64,000 nucleotides of DNA. Source: Aliigemmobacter aestuarii (GTDB taxonomy: Bacteria; Pseudomonadota; Alphaproteobacteria; Rhodobacterales; Rhodobacteraceae). The stretch lies in the NCBI RefSeq assembly GCF_004799285.1, contig NZ_SSND01000002.1:62001-126000 (forward strand), given 5' to 3'. The notes beneath the pieces are model-generated. The model made no database searches, was not told where the DNA came from, and worked only from the letters and a program-made list of their open reading frames with translations. The position numbers and the translations under genes were made by a program. This document shows positions 14,450 to 23,758 of the stretch, in pieces; positions within the stretch are counted from its first letter, which is position 1, and the number at the start of each line of letters is the position of its first letter.

Positions 14450-16492
14450 TCACAGCGTCTGCGCCAGCGGTCCGTCCGCATCCTCTGCCACCGGATGCGC
14501 CACGCGCGGTCGGCCCGATGCGGTGACCGAAACGGTGCCTTCGATGAACATCGGCTTGCCCTCGATCTCGGCCTCGCGAATGTCGCGACGGGCGGCGACC
14601 TGCAGATCCTCGGCCCCGGCGCGGCGGGCACGGCCTTCGGCATCCGCGCGCAACGCGGCCTCGAGCGCATCAAGCGCCGTGTCGCGGTCGTTGAAGATCT
14701 GCACCCCGTCGGGCATGTGCGCGGCAAAGCGGCCCTCGGCCGGGCTTGTCACGATGCCGGTCGCGCGCTGGCTGACCTGACCCACCACGGCGCCGATGGC
14801 ATTGGCCACGCCCGCATGTTCCGGCAGGATCATCCGGCACCCCAGAAGATCGCCCACCGCGCCGTAATAGGACGGTGCCGAGGCGCCAAGGCCCACTACC
14901 GGCACGCCAAGCCGGGCGCTGATCTCGACCACGCCGCGATGGCCGCGCAGCCCGGCCAGCAATAGCCCGTGGCGCGCCAGCCCAGCCGCGTCCTCGCCGG
15001 CAAAGACGGGATCCTCGGCAAAGGCCGCTTCCAGAAGGCACTCTGCCGTCTGCCGCGTCAACTGGTCGATGATCGCCTGCGCAAGTTGCGCCGGATCGGT
15101 CGAAAAGCGTTCACCCCGGCCGTTGCGCCGCCGCCCCAAGAGCCGCAGCGCCTTTTCCGATGCCTGCCCGTCCCATGCCGCCAGCCGGCCCAGAACATGG
15201 CTTGCGTCCGAGGGCGTGACGCCGGACAGCATCACCAGACCCCGCGCGACAAGACGTTCAAGCGCCGCCACCTCAAGCCGCGAGGTGATCGCCCGCGCCA
15301 CGGGCATGGCCCTGCCGATCCTGGACAGAAGCACCGCCTCGCGCGGGGTCAGCCCTTCGGCATGCCCGCCCATCGGCAGGACGAACCGGCCATCGAATTC
15401 GCCCGCCGTCTCGGTCGAAAGCGCACGATCGAGTTCGGCGTGAACCATCGGCCCGTGATCGACCGCCATGAGCGACACCGGGATCAAGCGGCGCGGACCA
15501 AGGCGCAACCCGCCCTCAAGCCCGCTGGTCAGAAGATGCACCTCGCTGTCGCCGCCAAGGCCGGTCGTGCGCATCGCCACCGCCTCGACCATGGTGCGGA
15601 AGCCGCCGACGCGCGCGCCCTGCGGGTCGATTTCGGGCAGGCCGTCTTTCAGCAGCGCGACATCGGTCGTCGTGCCGCCGATGTCGGACACCAGCGCATT
15701 GGCCTCGCCGGTCAGCCAGCGCGCGCCGACGATACTGGCGGCGGGGCCGGAAAGGATCGTCTCGATCGGCCGTTCGCGGACCATCGCGGCCGAGATCAGC
15801 GCACCGTCCCCCCGCACGACCATCAGCGGGGCATGGATGCCCACCTCGGCCAGATGCCGTTCGCAGGCGGCCACCAGACGGTCGATCATCCCGATCAGCC
15901 GGGCGTTCAGAACGGCGGTGAGCGCGCGTTTCGGTCCGTTCAGGTTGGCGGAAAGTTCATGCGAACAGGTCACCGGCCGCCCGGTCACGAGTCGGATCAG
16001 GTCGCGCGCGGCGATCTCGTGGGCGGGGTTGCGGGTCGCAAAGCTGGAGGCCACGGCAAAGCCCATCACCTGCGGGCCAAGGCGGTTTGCCTCGGCCTCG
16101 AGCGCGGCCAGATCAAGCGGGGCAACCTCGGCCCCGGCGTGGCTGTGGCCACCGGCAAGGCGGATCACCGGATCGCCGCCCAGGGCTTCGGTCAGGCCGC
16201 CCCGTTCAAGATCGGAATCGCCGAAGCCGATGAAGACCAGCGCCACGCGCCCGCCCTGCCCTTCCACCAGCGCGTTCGTCGCCAGCGTCGTCGACAGCGA
16301 CACAAGCGCGATCTCGGCGGCCGAAACGCCCGCCTCGGTCAGCGCGGCATCGACCGCCCGCCCGATCCCCAGGGCAAGGTCGGCGCGAGTCGTCAGCGAC
16401 TTGGCCGAGCCGATGACCCGGTCCGCCGCCTCGTCGAGGATGACGGCATCGGTATAGGTGCCCCCGGTATCAACCCCAAGGAAATAGGCCAT
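14450..16492 (-). CDS. hydantoinase/oxoprolinase A-family protein
   Basis: 680 aa, the normal length for HyuA-type proteins. FLGVDTGGTYTDAV opens the actin-like Hydant_A_N domain; VVRGDGALISAAMVRERPIETILSGPAASIVGA and DIGGTTTDVALL mark the Hydantoinase_A domain. Family members use ATP to open N-methylhydantoin, 5-oxoproline or related cyclic amides, or carboxylate ketones. They usually need a B subunit, and no hyuB or oxoprolinase B gene is beside it. The ATG at 16492 gives the canonical N-terminus; its ribosome site is poor. The substrate is unknown. Confidence 0.8.
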   Translation of the reverse strand: MAYFLGVDTGGTYTDAVILDEAADRVIGSAKSLTTRADLALGIGRAVDAALTEAGVSAAEIALVSLSTTLATNALVEGQGGRVALVFIGFGDSDLERGGLTEALGGDPVIRLAGGHSHAGAEVAPLDLAALEAEANRLGPQVMGFAVASSFATRNPAHEIAARDLIRLVTGRPVTCSHELSANLNGPKRALTAVLNARLIGMIDRLVAACERHLAEVGIHAPLMVVRGDGALISAAMVRERPIETILSGPAASIVGARWLTGEANALVSDIGGTTTDVALLKDGLPEIDPQGARVGGFRTMVEAVAMRTTGLGGDSEVHLLTSGLEGGLRLGPRRLIPVSLMAVDHGPMVHAELDRALSTETAGEFDGRFVLPMGGHAEGLTPREAVLLSRIGRAMPVARAITSRLEVAALERLVARGLVMLSGVTPSDASHVLGRLAAWDGQASEKALRLLGRRRNGRGERFSTDPAQLAQAIIDQLTRQTAECLLEAAFAEDPVFAGEDAAGLARHGLLLAGLRGHRGVVEISARLGVPVVGLGASAPSYYGAVGDLLGCRMILPEHAGVANAIGAVVGQVSQRATGIVTSPAEGRFAAHMPDGVQIFNDRDTALDALEAALRADAEGRARRAGAEDLQVAARRDIREAEIEGKPMFIEGTVSVTASGRPRVAHPVAEDADGPLAQTL

Positions 16493-16516
16493 CGCGCATC
16501 CCGCCCTGTTCTGTCT

Positions 16517-16545
16517 GCCCTGTCCTGCCTTCTGGCAGATAGGGC
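16517..16545. other. imperfect hairpin in the hyuA-like/selD divergent region
   Basis: GCCCTGTCCTGCC (16517-16529) pairs imperfectly (one bulge) with GGCAGATAGGGC (16534-16545). The 217-nt gap between the two divergent genes shows no ORF of its own; the hairpin could be a leader structure of either transcript. Confidence 0.3.
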
Positions 16546-16709
16546 GTTGCGGCGGAAGGGTCAGCCCTTGAAGCGACCTGTTCTGTCGCTCTGCGACCAG
16601 TCGGGCGGCGGGCCGTGCCCTTCGGATCACGCGGCTGTGGCAGCCTGCCCTCTCGCCATCGCAGCGCTTCGCCGCTAGAGAGGCGGAAAAACCACGGGTA
16701 TCCCGACCG

Positions 16710-18917
16710 ATGCAGCCTGCCCCTTCCCTGCCGTTGGTGAAAGACCTTGTCCTGATCGGCGGGGGGCATGCCCATGCGCTGGTGCTGCGGATGTGGGGCA
16801 TGCGGCCGCTTGCGGGCGTCAGGCTGACGGTCATCAACCCCGGCCCCGCGGCCCCCTATACCGGGATGCTGCCGGGGCTGATCGCCGGGCACTACCGGCG
16901 CGAGGACATCTTCATCGACCTGGTCCGACTGGCGCGGTTCGCGGGCGCACGGGTGATCCTGGATCGCGCCGAGGGCATCGACCGGGACAGCCGGCACGTT
17001 CTTCTGTCCTCTGGGCGGCGCGTGGCCTATGACGTCGCCTCCATCGACATCGGCATCGCCTCGGGCCTGCCGGGCACGCCCGGTTTCTCCGATCATGCCG
17101 TGGCGGCGAAACCCCTGGGGCATTACGCCGACCGCTGGCGCGATTTCGTGGCCACCTGCGGGGCCGAGCCGCTGATCACCGTGATCGGTGGCGGGGTGGG
17201 CGGGGTGGAGCTTGCGCTGGCCTCGGCCCATCGGCTGACATCCGAAGGCCACCGCCCGCGCGTGACGCTGCTGGAACAGGCGCCGGCCGTGCTGCGCGAC
17301 ATGGGCGAAGGCACGCGGCGCAGGCTTCTGGCCCGCGCCCGCGACTACGGGATCGAGATCCTGACGAACACGACCGCCGCGCGCATCGCGGCGGATGCGG
17401 TGCATCTGGCCGACGGGCGCGTGCTGCCCTCGGATTTCACCCTGTCGGTGGCGGGCGGTCAGCCGCAGGCCTGGCTGGCAACGACCGGACTTGACCTGAC
17501 CGACGGGTTCCTGACCGTGGGGCCCACGCTTCAGACATCGGACCCGGCGATCCTTGCCGCGGGCGACACCGCGCATCTGTCGCACGCCCCGCGCCCGAAG
17601 GCGGGGGTCTACGCCGTTCGCGAGGCGCCGATCCTGTTTGAAAACCTGCGCGCACTGCTCGCGGGCAAGTCGACCTTGCGGTCCTACCAGCCGCAAAAGG
17701 ATTACCTCAAGCTGATCTCGACCGGCGACCGGCGCGCCGTGGCCGACAAGTTCGGCCTCAGGGCGGGCGGCGGCTGGCTCTGGCAGTGGAAGGACCGGAT
17801 CGACCGCAAGTTCATGGCGAAATTCGCCGATTACCCCGCGATGCCCGCCTTCCCCCTTCCCGCCGAGCGCGCCGAGGGCGTGGTCGAAGCCCTGGGGCCG
17901 AAACCGCTGTGTGGGGGGTGCGGGGCCAAGGTGGGTGCGGCCGACCTGTCGGCGGCACTCGCCCATCTTCCGGCGCCGCGGCATGGCGACGTGATCTCGG
18001 GGCCCGGCGATGATGCCGCGATCCTGACCCGCCCCGACGGCGGGTTCGAGGTGATGACGACCGATCACCTGCGCGCCTTCTGGGACGATCCCGGCCTGTT
18101 CGCGCGGCTGACCGCCATCCACGCGCTTGGCGACATCTGGGCGATGGGGGCGCGGCCCCACGGCGCGCTGGTGCAGGTCACGCTGCCGCGCCTTGCCGCG
18201 CGCCAGCAAGTCGAAACCCTGCGCGAGGTGATGGAGGCGCTTTCGGCAACGCTGGCCGAGGCGGGAGCCGATATCCTGGGCGGTCATTCCAGCATCGGCG
18301 CGGAACTGTCTGTGGGCCTGACGCTGACCGGACGGGCCGGCCATATCGTGACCAAGGGCGGCGCGCGGCCGGGCGATGCCCTGATCCTGACCAAACCGAT
18401 CGGGACGGGCACGGTCCTTGCCGCCGAAATGGCCCGCGCACTGCTGCCCGGCCAGATCCTTGGCGAACAGGTGGCGGCCTGCCTTGCGGTGATGGACCGG
18501 CCCCAGCACCGCGCCGCCGCCATCCTTGCGCCCGTGGCCCATGCGATGACCGACGTCACCGGATTCGGCCTTGCCGGGCATCTTCTGGAAATCCTCGAAG
18601 CCTCCAACGCGGGCGGGCGCCTCGCGCTGCCGTCGGTGCCGATGCTGCCGGGGGCGGTGGCGCTGGCGCGGTTGGGCCATGCCTCTAGCCTCGCCCCGGC
18701 GAACCGCGCGGCCTTCGCCCCGCGCATGGCCTTCACCGACGGCGCCGAGGCGGCACTTCTGTTCGATCCGCAGACCTGCGGCGGGCTGCTGGCGGCGGTT
18801 CCCGAAGACCGGGCGGACGAAACGCTTGCACGCCTTGCCGATGAAGATCATCCCGCGACCCGCATCGGCACGATCACCGAAGGGCCACCGCAGCTTTGGG
18901 TCGACGATGCCGGCTGA
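16710..18917 (+). CDS. selD: NADH dehydrogenase-like domain fused to selenide, water dikinase
   Basis: 735 aa made of two enzymes. Residues 1 to about 385 form an NDH-2-like FAD/NAD(P) oxidoreductase (VLIGGGHAHALVL for FAD; TVIGGGVGGVELA for NAD; AAGDTAHL near the end). From about 395 on it is SelD: the CGGCGAKV motif puts C404 and K407 at the positions of catalytic Cys17 and Lys20 of E. coli SelD, and GPGDDAAI and FGLAGHLLEI follow. SelD makes selenophosphate from selenide and ATP. The N-terminal module may reduce selenium species for it. The convergent neighbour is mnmH, a selenophosphate user. Fusions of this type are known in cyanobacteria and some proteobacteria. Confidence 0.9.
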   Translation: MQPAPSLPLVKDLVLIGGGHAHALVLRMWGMRPLAGVRLTVINPGPAAPYTGMLPGLIAGHYRREDIFIDLVRLARFAGARVILDRAEGIDRDSRHVLLSSGRRVAYDVASIDIGIASGLPGTPGFSDHAVAAKPLGHYADRWRDFVATCGAEPLITVIGGGVGGVELALASAHRLTSEGHRPRVTLLEQAPAVLRDMGEGTRRRLLARARDYGIEILTNTTAARIAADAVHLADGRVLPSDFTLSVAGGQPQAWLATTGLDLTDGFLTVGPTLQTSDPAILAAGDTAHLSHAPRPKAGVYAVREAPILFENLRALLAGKSTLRSYQPQKDYLKLISTGDRRAVADKFGLRAGGGWLWQWKDRIDRKFMAKFADYPAMPAFPLPAERAEGVVEALGPKPLCGGCGAKVGAADLSAALAHLPAPRHGDVISGPGDDAAILTRPDGGFEVMTTDHLRAFWDDPGLFARLTAIHALGDIWAMGARPHGALVQVTLPRLAARQQVETLREVMEALSATLAEAGADILGGHSSIGAELSVGLTLTGRAGHIVTKGGARPGDALILTKPIGTGTVLAAEMARALLPGQILGEQVAACLAVMDRPQHRAAAILAPVAHAMTDVTGFGLAGHLLEILEASNAGGRLALPSVPMLPGAVALARLGHASSLAPANRAAFAPRMAFTDGAEAALLFDPQTCGGLLAAVPEDRADETLARLADEDHPATRIGTITEGPPQLWVDDAG

Positions 18918-18938
18918 CCGGGGAACGGGCGCCGCGGC

Positions 18939-19988
18939 CTAAAGCCCCGCGATCGCCCCCGCCAGATCATCGGCCAACGCGGGCAGGGCGGCGGGGGCAA
19001 GCGAGGCCACCGCCACCTCGGTCACAGGCACGGCCATCCGGGCGCGATGCTTGGCATAGCGCGGGTCGTAATGCCGTTCCATCAACGCATCCGCCAGCGC
19101 CTGCATCTGCCCGGCCTCGGCAAGCGCGCGCCACTCCGTGATCACCTCGGCGGCATACATCGGGCGCATCCGTTCGATCACCTCGACCAGTCGCACAGGA
19201 TCGGCGACCAGATCGGCATAGGCGCGCGTCAGATAGGCGGCGCGTTCCTCGCGCGGGGCGGCGATCGCCACGCGCGGCGCCTCGACCATCGCCCGCCACA
19301 GGCGCGGCGGCAGGCGGCAGTTCCCGACCTTGGAGCTTTCGGCCTCCACCACCACGGGGCGCGCGGGATCGAGACCGGCAAAGGCCAGCGCCAGCCCCGC
19401 CTCGAAGGTCTTCTGCGACGGCTGCCCGCCCGGCATCGCGCCAAAGAGCGACCCGCGGTGCCGGGCGATCCCCTCAAGGTCGATCACCTGCACGCCCTGC
19501 GCCGCCAGAAGCGCCAGCACCTCGGTCTTGGCCGAACCGGTGTTGCCATCCAGCACGATCACCCGCGAAGGCACGGGCCGGTCATATACCGCATCCACCA
19601 CCAGATGCCGCCAGGCCTTGTACCCCCCGGCGATGGTTTCCACCCGCCAGCCGACCTGCGACAGGATCGTGGCGAATGACCCCGAACGCTGCCCGCCCCG
19701 CCAGCAATAGACCAGCGGGCGCCATCCGCCGGGCCTGTCGGCCAGCGGCCCCATCAGATGGGCGGCGGCGTTCTTCGCCACCAGCGCCCCGCCGATCTTG
19801 CGCGCGTCAAAAGGGCTGACCTGCTTGTAGATCGTGCCGACCCGCGCGCGTTCCTCGTCATCCAGAACCGGCAGGCTGATCGCGCCGGGGATGTGATCCT
19901 CGGCATATTCGGCGGGGGCGCGCACGTCGATGATGTCATCGAAGCCATGCGCCGCAAGATCGGAAAGAGAGGTCAGGGTGATCGCCAT
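18939..19988 (-). CDS. mnmH: tRNA 2-selenouridine synthase
   Basis: 349 aa (SelU/YbbB). The N-terminal rhodanese domain carries the catalytic Cys95 in LVYCWRGGQRSGSF; the C-terminal half has a P-loop, GNTGSAKT, at about 148-155. The enzyme replaces sulfur by selenium in 2-thiouridine at the wobble position of Lys, Glu and Gln tRNAs, using selenophosphate and passing through a geranylated intermediate. It is convergent with selD, 21 bp apart. No selA, selB or selC is seen here, so within this window selenium use is limited to tRNA modification. Confidence 0.92.
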   Translation of the reverse strand: MAITLTSLSDLAAHGFDDIIDVRAPAEYAEDHIPGAISLPVLDDEERARVGTIYKQVSPFDARKIGGALVAKNAAAHLMGPLADRPGGWRPLVYCWRGGQRSGSFATILSQVGWRVETIAGGYKAWRHLVVDAVYDRPVPSRVIVLDGNTGSAKTEVLALLAAQGVQVIDLEGIARHRGSLFGAMPGGQPSQKTFEAGLALAFAGLDPARPVVVEAESSKVGNCRLPPRLWRAMVEAPRVAIAAPREERAAYLTRAYADLVADPVRLVEVIERMRPMYAAEVITEWRALAEAGQMQALADALMERHYDPRYAKHRARMAVPVTEVAVASLAPAALPALADDLAGAIAGL

Positions 19989-20093
19989 GGCGCGCTTCTA
20001 TCAGGCCCGCGCGGCGCCGGAAATCCCTCTGGTTCTTTGCCGCGGTTTCGGCAAGGATCGCGCCGGATTCCCCTTATGGAGGCGAAGCGCGCC

Positions 20094-21506
20094 ATGTCCC
20101 TGATCGCTGATCTGAAAGACGCCATCGGGGCCGACCATGTGCTGACCGGGGCGGATCTGGCGCGGTTCCGCACCGACTGGACATCGCATTACACCGCCGA
20201 TCCGGTGGCCGTGGCGCGCCCCGGCACGACCGCCGAGGTCGCCGCCTGCCTGCGCATCGCGGCCCGTCATGGCATGCCGGTGGTGCCCGTGTCGGGCCTG
20301 ACCGGCCTTGTCGGCGGGGCGATGACGACCGGCGGGCTGATGATTTCGGTCGAGCGGATGAACCGCATCCGCGAAATCCGCCCCGAAGCGCGGATCGCCA
20401 TCGTCGAGGCGGGCGTCGTTCTGGACCGCCTGCACGAGGGGGCCGAGGCCGCGGGGTTGTACTTCCCGCTCTGGTTCGGAGCGCGCGGGTCGGCAATGAT
20501 CGGCGGCGTCCTGTCCACCAACGCGGGCGGGTCGAACGTGCTGCGCTACGGATCGACGCGGGCGCTTTGCCTCGGGCTTGAGGTTGTGCTGGCCGATGGC
20601 CGCGTCCTGAACCTGATGAGCGAGTTGCACAAGGACAACTCGGGCTATGACCTGAAACAGCTTTTCATCGGGGCGGAAGGCACCCTGGGCATCATCACGG
20701 CGGCGGTGATGAAACTGGTGCCGCGCCCCCGCGCCCATGCCACCGCGACACTGGCCGCCCGCAGCCTGCCCGATGCGCTTGCCCTGCTGAACCGCCTGCA
20801 AGAGGCGACCGGCGGGCAGGTCGAAGCCTTCGAATTCATGCCCGACACCTACATGCGCCGCCTTGTCGAGGCGCGCCCCGACATTGGCGAACCCTTCACC
20901 CCGCGCCATGCGGTCAACATCCTTGTCGAGGTGGGCGCCACCGCCCCGCGCGATTCAACCCCCGACGAGACGGGCGCGCTGCCCGTGGTTTCGCTGCTTG
21001 AGGAAACGCTGGCCGGGATGATGGACGAGGGCATGGTGCTGGACGCCCAGATCGCCCGAACCGAAGCGCAGCGCCGCACGATGTGGCAGCGTCGGGAACT
21101 CGCGGCCGAGATCACCTTTGCCCGCAAGCCCGCCATCGACACCGACATCGCCATGCCGCTGGACCGGGTGGCGGAATTCCTTGACCGCATCCACGCGCGC
21201 CTGCCCGATCTCGATCCGGGGGCGGAAACGCTGACCGTGGCCCATCTGGGCGACGGCAACCTTCATTTCACCGTATTTCCCGCCCGGCAGGACGACACCA
21301 TCGCCGATGAGGTCTTCGAGGCGGTCGAGGATGTGGTGCAGGATCTGGGCGGATCCTTCAGCGCCGAGCATGGCGTCGGCCTGTCGAAGCTGAATTCGAT
21401 GCGTCGGCGGAAATCACCGGTCGCGCTGGATGTGATGCGGGCGATCAAATCCGCGCTGGACCCCGAGGGAAGGATGAACCCCGGCAAGGTCATCCCCTCG
21501 GCCTGA
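20094..21506 (+). CDS. FAD-linked oxidase, D-2-hydroxyacid (GlcD/D-2-hydroxyglutarate) dehydrogenase type
   Basis: 470 aa. The FAD-binding PCMH domain (about 40-215) shows VARPGTTAEVAACLRIA, PVSGLTGLVGGA and the TNAGGSNVLRYG block; the C-terminal FAD-oxidase domain has AHLGDGNLHFTVF and EHGVGLSK, the metal- and acid-binding signatures of D-2-hydroxyacid dehydrogenases. ATG 20094 is preferred because GGAGG lies 11 nt upstream; ATG 20076 lacks a site. Possible substrates are D-lactate, glycolate or D-2-hydroxyglutarate; a glycolate role would suit the glyoxylate-using bhc cluster but it is 17 kb away. No GlcE/GlcF partner is adjacent. Confidence 0.85.
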   Translation: MSLIADLKDAIGADHVLTGADLARFRTDWTSHYTADPVAVARPGTTAEVAACLRIAARHGMPVVPVSGLTGLVGGAMTTGGLMISVERMNRIREIRPEARIAIVEAGVVLDRLHEGAEAAGLYFPLWFGARGSAMIGGVLSTNAGGSNVLRYGSTRALCLGLEVVLADGRVLNLMSELHKDNSGYDLKQLFIGAEGTLGIITAAVMKLVPRPRAHATATLAARSLPDALALLNRLQEATGGQVEAFEFMPDTYMRRLVEARPDIGEPFTPRHAVNILVEVGATAPRDSTPDETGALPVVSLLEETLAGMMDEGMVLDAQIARTEAQRRTMWQRRELAAEITFARKPAIDTDIAMPLDRVAEFLDRIHARLPDLDPGAETLTVAHLGDGNLHFTVFPARQDDTIADEVFEAVEDVVQDLGGSFSAEHGVGLSKLNSMRRRKSPVALDVMRAIKSALDPEGRMNPGKVIPSA

Positions 21507-21515
21507 GCCCCCGCG

Positions 21516-22724
21516 ATGATCCCCGGAACGCTGTCGATCGTCCTTCGCAACCCCACGCTGCGGCTGGTCGCGCTGACCGTGCTGGGGGTCGGTGCGGTCA
21601 ACGCCTCGCTTTACCCCTATCAGTCGCTGGTGGCGGTGCAGCGCGTGGGGCTGTCGGAGGCGGCTTTCTCGCTTGTCCTCGTGGTGGCGGCGGTCACCGG
21701 GGTTGCGGCCGCGCTGACCGCGGGCATCGTGACCGACCGCAAGGCGCGGCGGCGGCCCGCGGCGCTTTTGGCCAGTGGGGCAGCCCTGGCCGGGCCGCTG
21801 GCGATGTGGCTGCATCCCTCTCCCGTCACGCTGATCCTGTGCCACGGGCTGCTCATTCCCGCCTCGGCCTCGCTTTACGGGCAGGCCTTCGCGCTGGCGC
21901 GCCTGGCCTGTGCCGATCTGGCAGACCAGCGCGACGGCATCATCGCGACGCTGCGCGCCCTTCTGTCGCTGGCCTTCGTGGCCACGATGCTTTTGTGGTC
22001 TGCCGCCTTCAGCGCGGGCGCCGATGTGATGGCCGTCTATCCCGTCGCCACGGTCACGGCGCTTTGCCTCTTCGCGCTTCTCTGGGCGTTCTGGCCCAGG
22101 GACGGGCGCGGCACATGGCAGGATCAGCCCTCGGGCCTGTCGGTCATGCAGGCCCTTGGCGAACTGGCGCAGCCCTCTGTCCTGATCCGGGTGGCCCTTC
22201 TGGGGGCGATCGCGGCCGGTCCGGTGCTGTACCTGGCCCTTGCGCCCCTCGTGTTTGACGCCGCGGCAGGGCGGGACGCGGCGGATGTGGCACTTTATGT
22301 GGGCATGGTCGCGGGGTGGGAGGTGCCGTTCATGCTGTTGCTCGCGCTGGCGCTGCGCCACCTGTCGCGCGGCACGCTGATCGCCCTTGGAGCGGCGGTC
22401 TATGCCGCCCATGTGGTGCTGATGCCGCTGCTGGTCGGCTCGCCCCTGATCTGGGCCGTCCCGGTTCTGGCCGGGATCGGCGGGGCGGCGATCCTGACCT
22501 TGCCCCTGTCCTACCTTCAGGACCTGCTGTCGGCGCGGCCCGGCACGGCAAGTGCGCTTCTGGCGGTGCAGAAGGTGGTGGGCGATACGCTGGCCGCCGC
22601 GGCCTTCGCGATCGGCACGCTGGTGCCAGGCTACATGCTGGCGGCGGTGATCGGCGGCGGCGTGATGGTCGGCGGGGCGGTCGCGCTGATGGTGCTGGAC
22701 CGCCGGCGCCTCAGCGCCAGCTGA
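21516..22724 (+). CDS. MFS transporter
   Basis: 402 aa with about 12 hydrophobic helices and the major-facilitator loop motif GIVTDRKARRRPAALL between helices 2 and 3. The second half starts after a hydrophilic loop near residue 205 (RDGRGTWQDQPS). The pattern resembles the SetA-like sugar efflux branch, but I cannot fix the substrate. It starts 9 nt after the hydroxyacid dehydrogenase stop, so the two are probably co-transcribed. The 3' end overlaps convergent hemC by 14 nt. Confidence 0.78.
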   Translation: MIPGTLSIVLRNPTLRLVALTVLGVGAVNASLYPYQSLVAVQRVGLSEAAFSLVLVVAAVTGVAAALTAGIVTDRKARRRPAALLASGAALAGPLAMWLHPSPVTLILCHGLLIPASASLYGQAFALARLACADLADQRDGIIATLRALLSLAFVATMLLWSAAFSAGADVMAVYPVATVTALCLFALLWAFWPRDGRGTWQDQPSGLSVMQALGELAQPSVLIRVALLGAIAAGPVLYLALAPLVFDAAAGRDAADVALYVGMVAGWEVPFMLLLALALRHLSRGTLIALGAAVYAAHVVLMPLLVGSPLIWAVPVLAGIGGAAILTLPLSYLQDLLSARPGTASALLAVQKVVGDTLAAAAFAIGTLVPGYMLAAVIGGGVMVGGAVALMVLDRRRLSAS

Positions 22725-23655
22725 AGAAATCCTTCGGTGCCTGCGACAGCAGATGCCGCGCCATGTCGGCCCCCATCGCCGCGCCATCGGCAATCGCCCC
22801 GCGCGCCTCGGCGCGGATCACGTCCGATCCGTCGGGGCGCAGGATTTCCCCCCTGAGCCAGAGCCTGTCGCCTTCCAGGATCGCAAGCCCCGCGATCGGC
22901 GTTTCGCAGGACCCGTCCAGCGTGGCCAGGAACGACCGTTCCGCCGCCAGCCGCTGGCCCGTCGGCCCGTCATGGATCGCGGCAAGCATCGCCTCGACCC
23001 GCGCATCGTTCGCACGGCGTTCGACCCCGATCGCGCCCTGCGCCACGGCGGGCAGCATCTCGTCCGGTTCGATCGCCGAGCGCGCGACATGCGCAATGCC
23101 CAGACGGTTCAGCCCCGCCATCGCAAGGAAGGTGGCCACCGCGACGCCATCCTCAAGCTTTTTCATCCGGGTCTGCACGTTGCCGCGGAATTCCACCAGC
23201 TTCAGGTCGGGCCTGCGATGCGCCAGTTGCGCGCGCCTGCGCAGGCTGGACGAGCCGACCACCGCGCCTTCCGGCAGGTCGGCCAGCCGCGCCACATGGG
23301 GCGAGACAAAGCCGTCGCGCACATCCTCGCGCGCAAGGTAGCAATCCAGCACCAGGCCCTCGGGCTGGACCGTCGGCATGTCCTTCATCGAATGAACGGC
23401 GATGTCGATCCCGCCGTCCAGCAGCGCCTCTTCGATCTCGCGCGTGAACAGCCCCTTGCCACCGATTTCCTTCAACGCCTTGTCCAGCACCTGATCGCCC
23501 GTGACCTTGATCACCACGACCTCGAACGCCGCCTCGGGCAGGTCGAAGGCCGCCATCAGGCAACGGCGCACCTCGTGGGCCTGCCACAGCGCCAGCGGAC
23601 TGCCGCGCGTGCCGATGCGAAGGGGATGGGCGGGGGTGGGAAGCGGATGTGTCAT
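22711..23655 (-). CDS. hemC: hydroxymethylbilane synthase (porphobilinogen deaminase)
   Basis: 314 aa. RIGTRGSPLALWQA opens domain 1; the HSMKDMPT block holds a catalytic Asp; RRRAQLAHRRPDL and FRGNVQTRMKKL bind the growing chain; C250 in LDGSCETPIAG carries the dipyrromethane cofactor. It joins four porphobilinogens into hydroxymethylbilane, the third step of tetrapyrrole synthesis. It is divergent from hemE with 103 bp between, so two steps of the pathway share one regulatory region. Confidence 0.97.
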   Translation of the reverse strand: MTHPLPTPAHPLRIGTRGSPLALWQAHEVRRCLMAAFDLPEAAFEVVVIKVTGDQVLDKALKEIGGKGLFTREIEEALLDGGIDIAVHSMKDMPTVQPEGLVLDCYLAREDVRDGFVSPHVARLADLPEGAVVGSSSLRRRAQLAHRRPDLKLVEFRGNVQTRMKKLEDGVAVATFLAMAGLNRLGIAHVARSAIEPDEMLPAVAQGAIGVERRANDARVEAMLAAIHDGPTGQRLAAERSFLATLDGSCETPIAGLAILEGDRLWLRGEILRPDGSDVIRAEARGAIADGAAMGADMARHLLSQAPKDFFSWR

Positions 23656-23758
23656 GCGACATCCCTACCCGTGGCAAATGCGCCTGACAACTCCCCCTTG
23701 CCTTGACACGGGGCCGCAGGACCGTCAGGCAAGGGTGACAGCGACATTTGGGTGATCC

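Noticed and set aside
20094-21506. Calling the FAD-linked dehydrogenase glcD of a glycolate oxidase
   Set aside because: GlcE and GlcF are absent nearby and the motifs do not separate glycolate from D-lactate or D-2-hydroxyglutarate.
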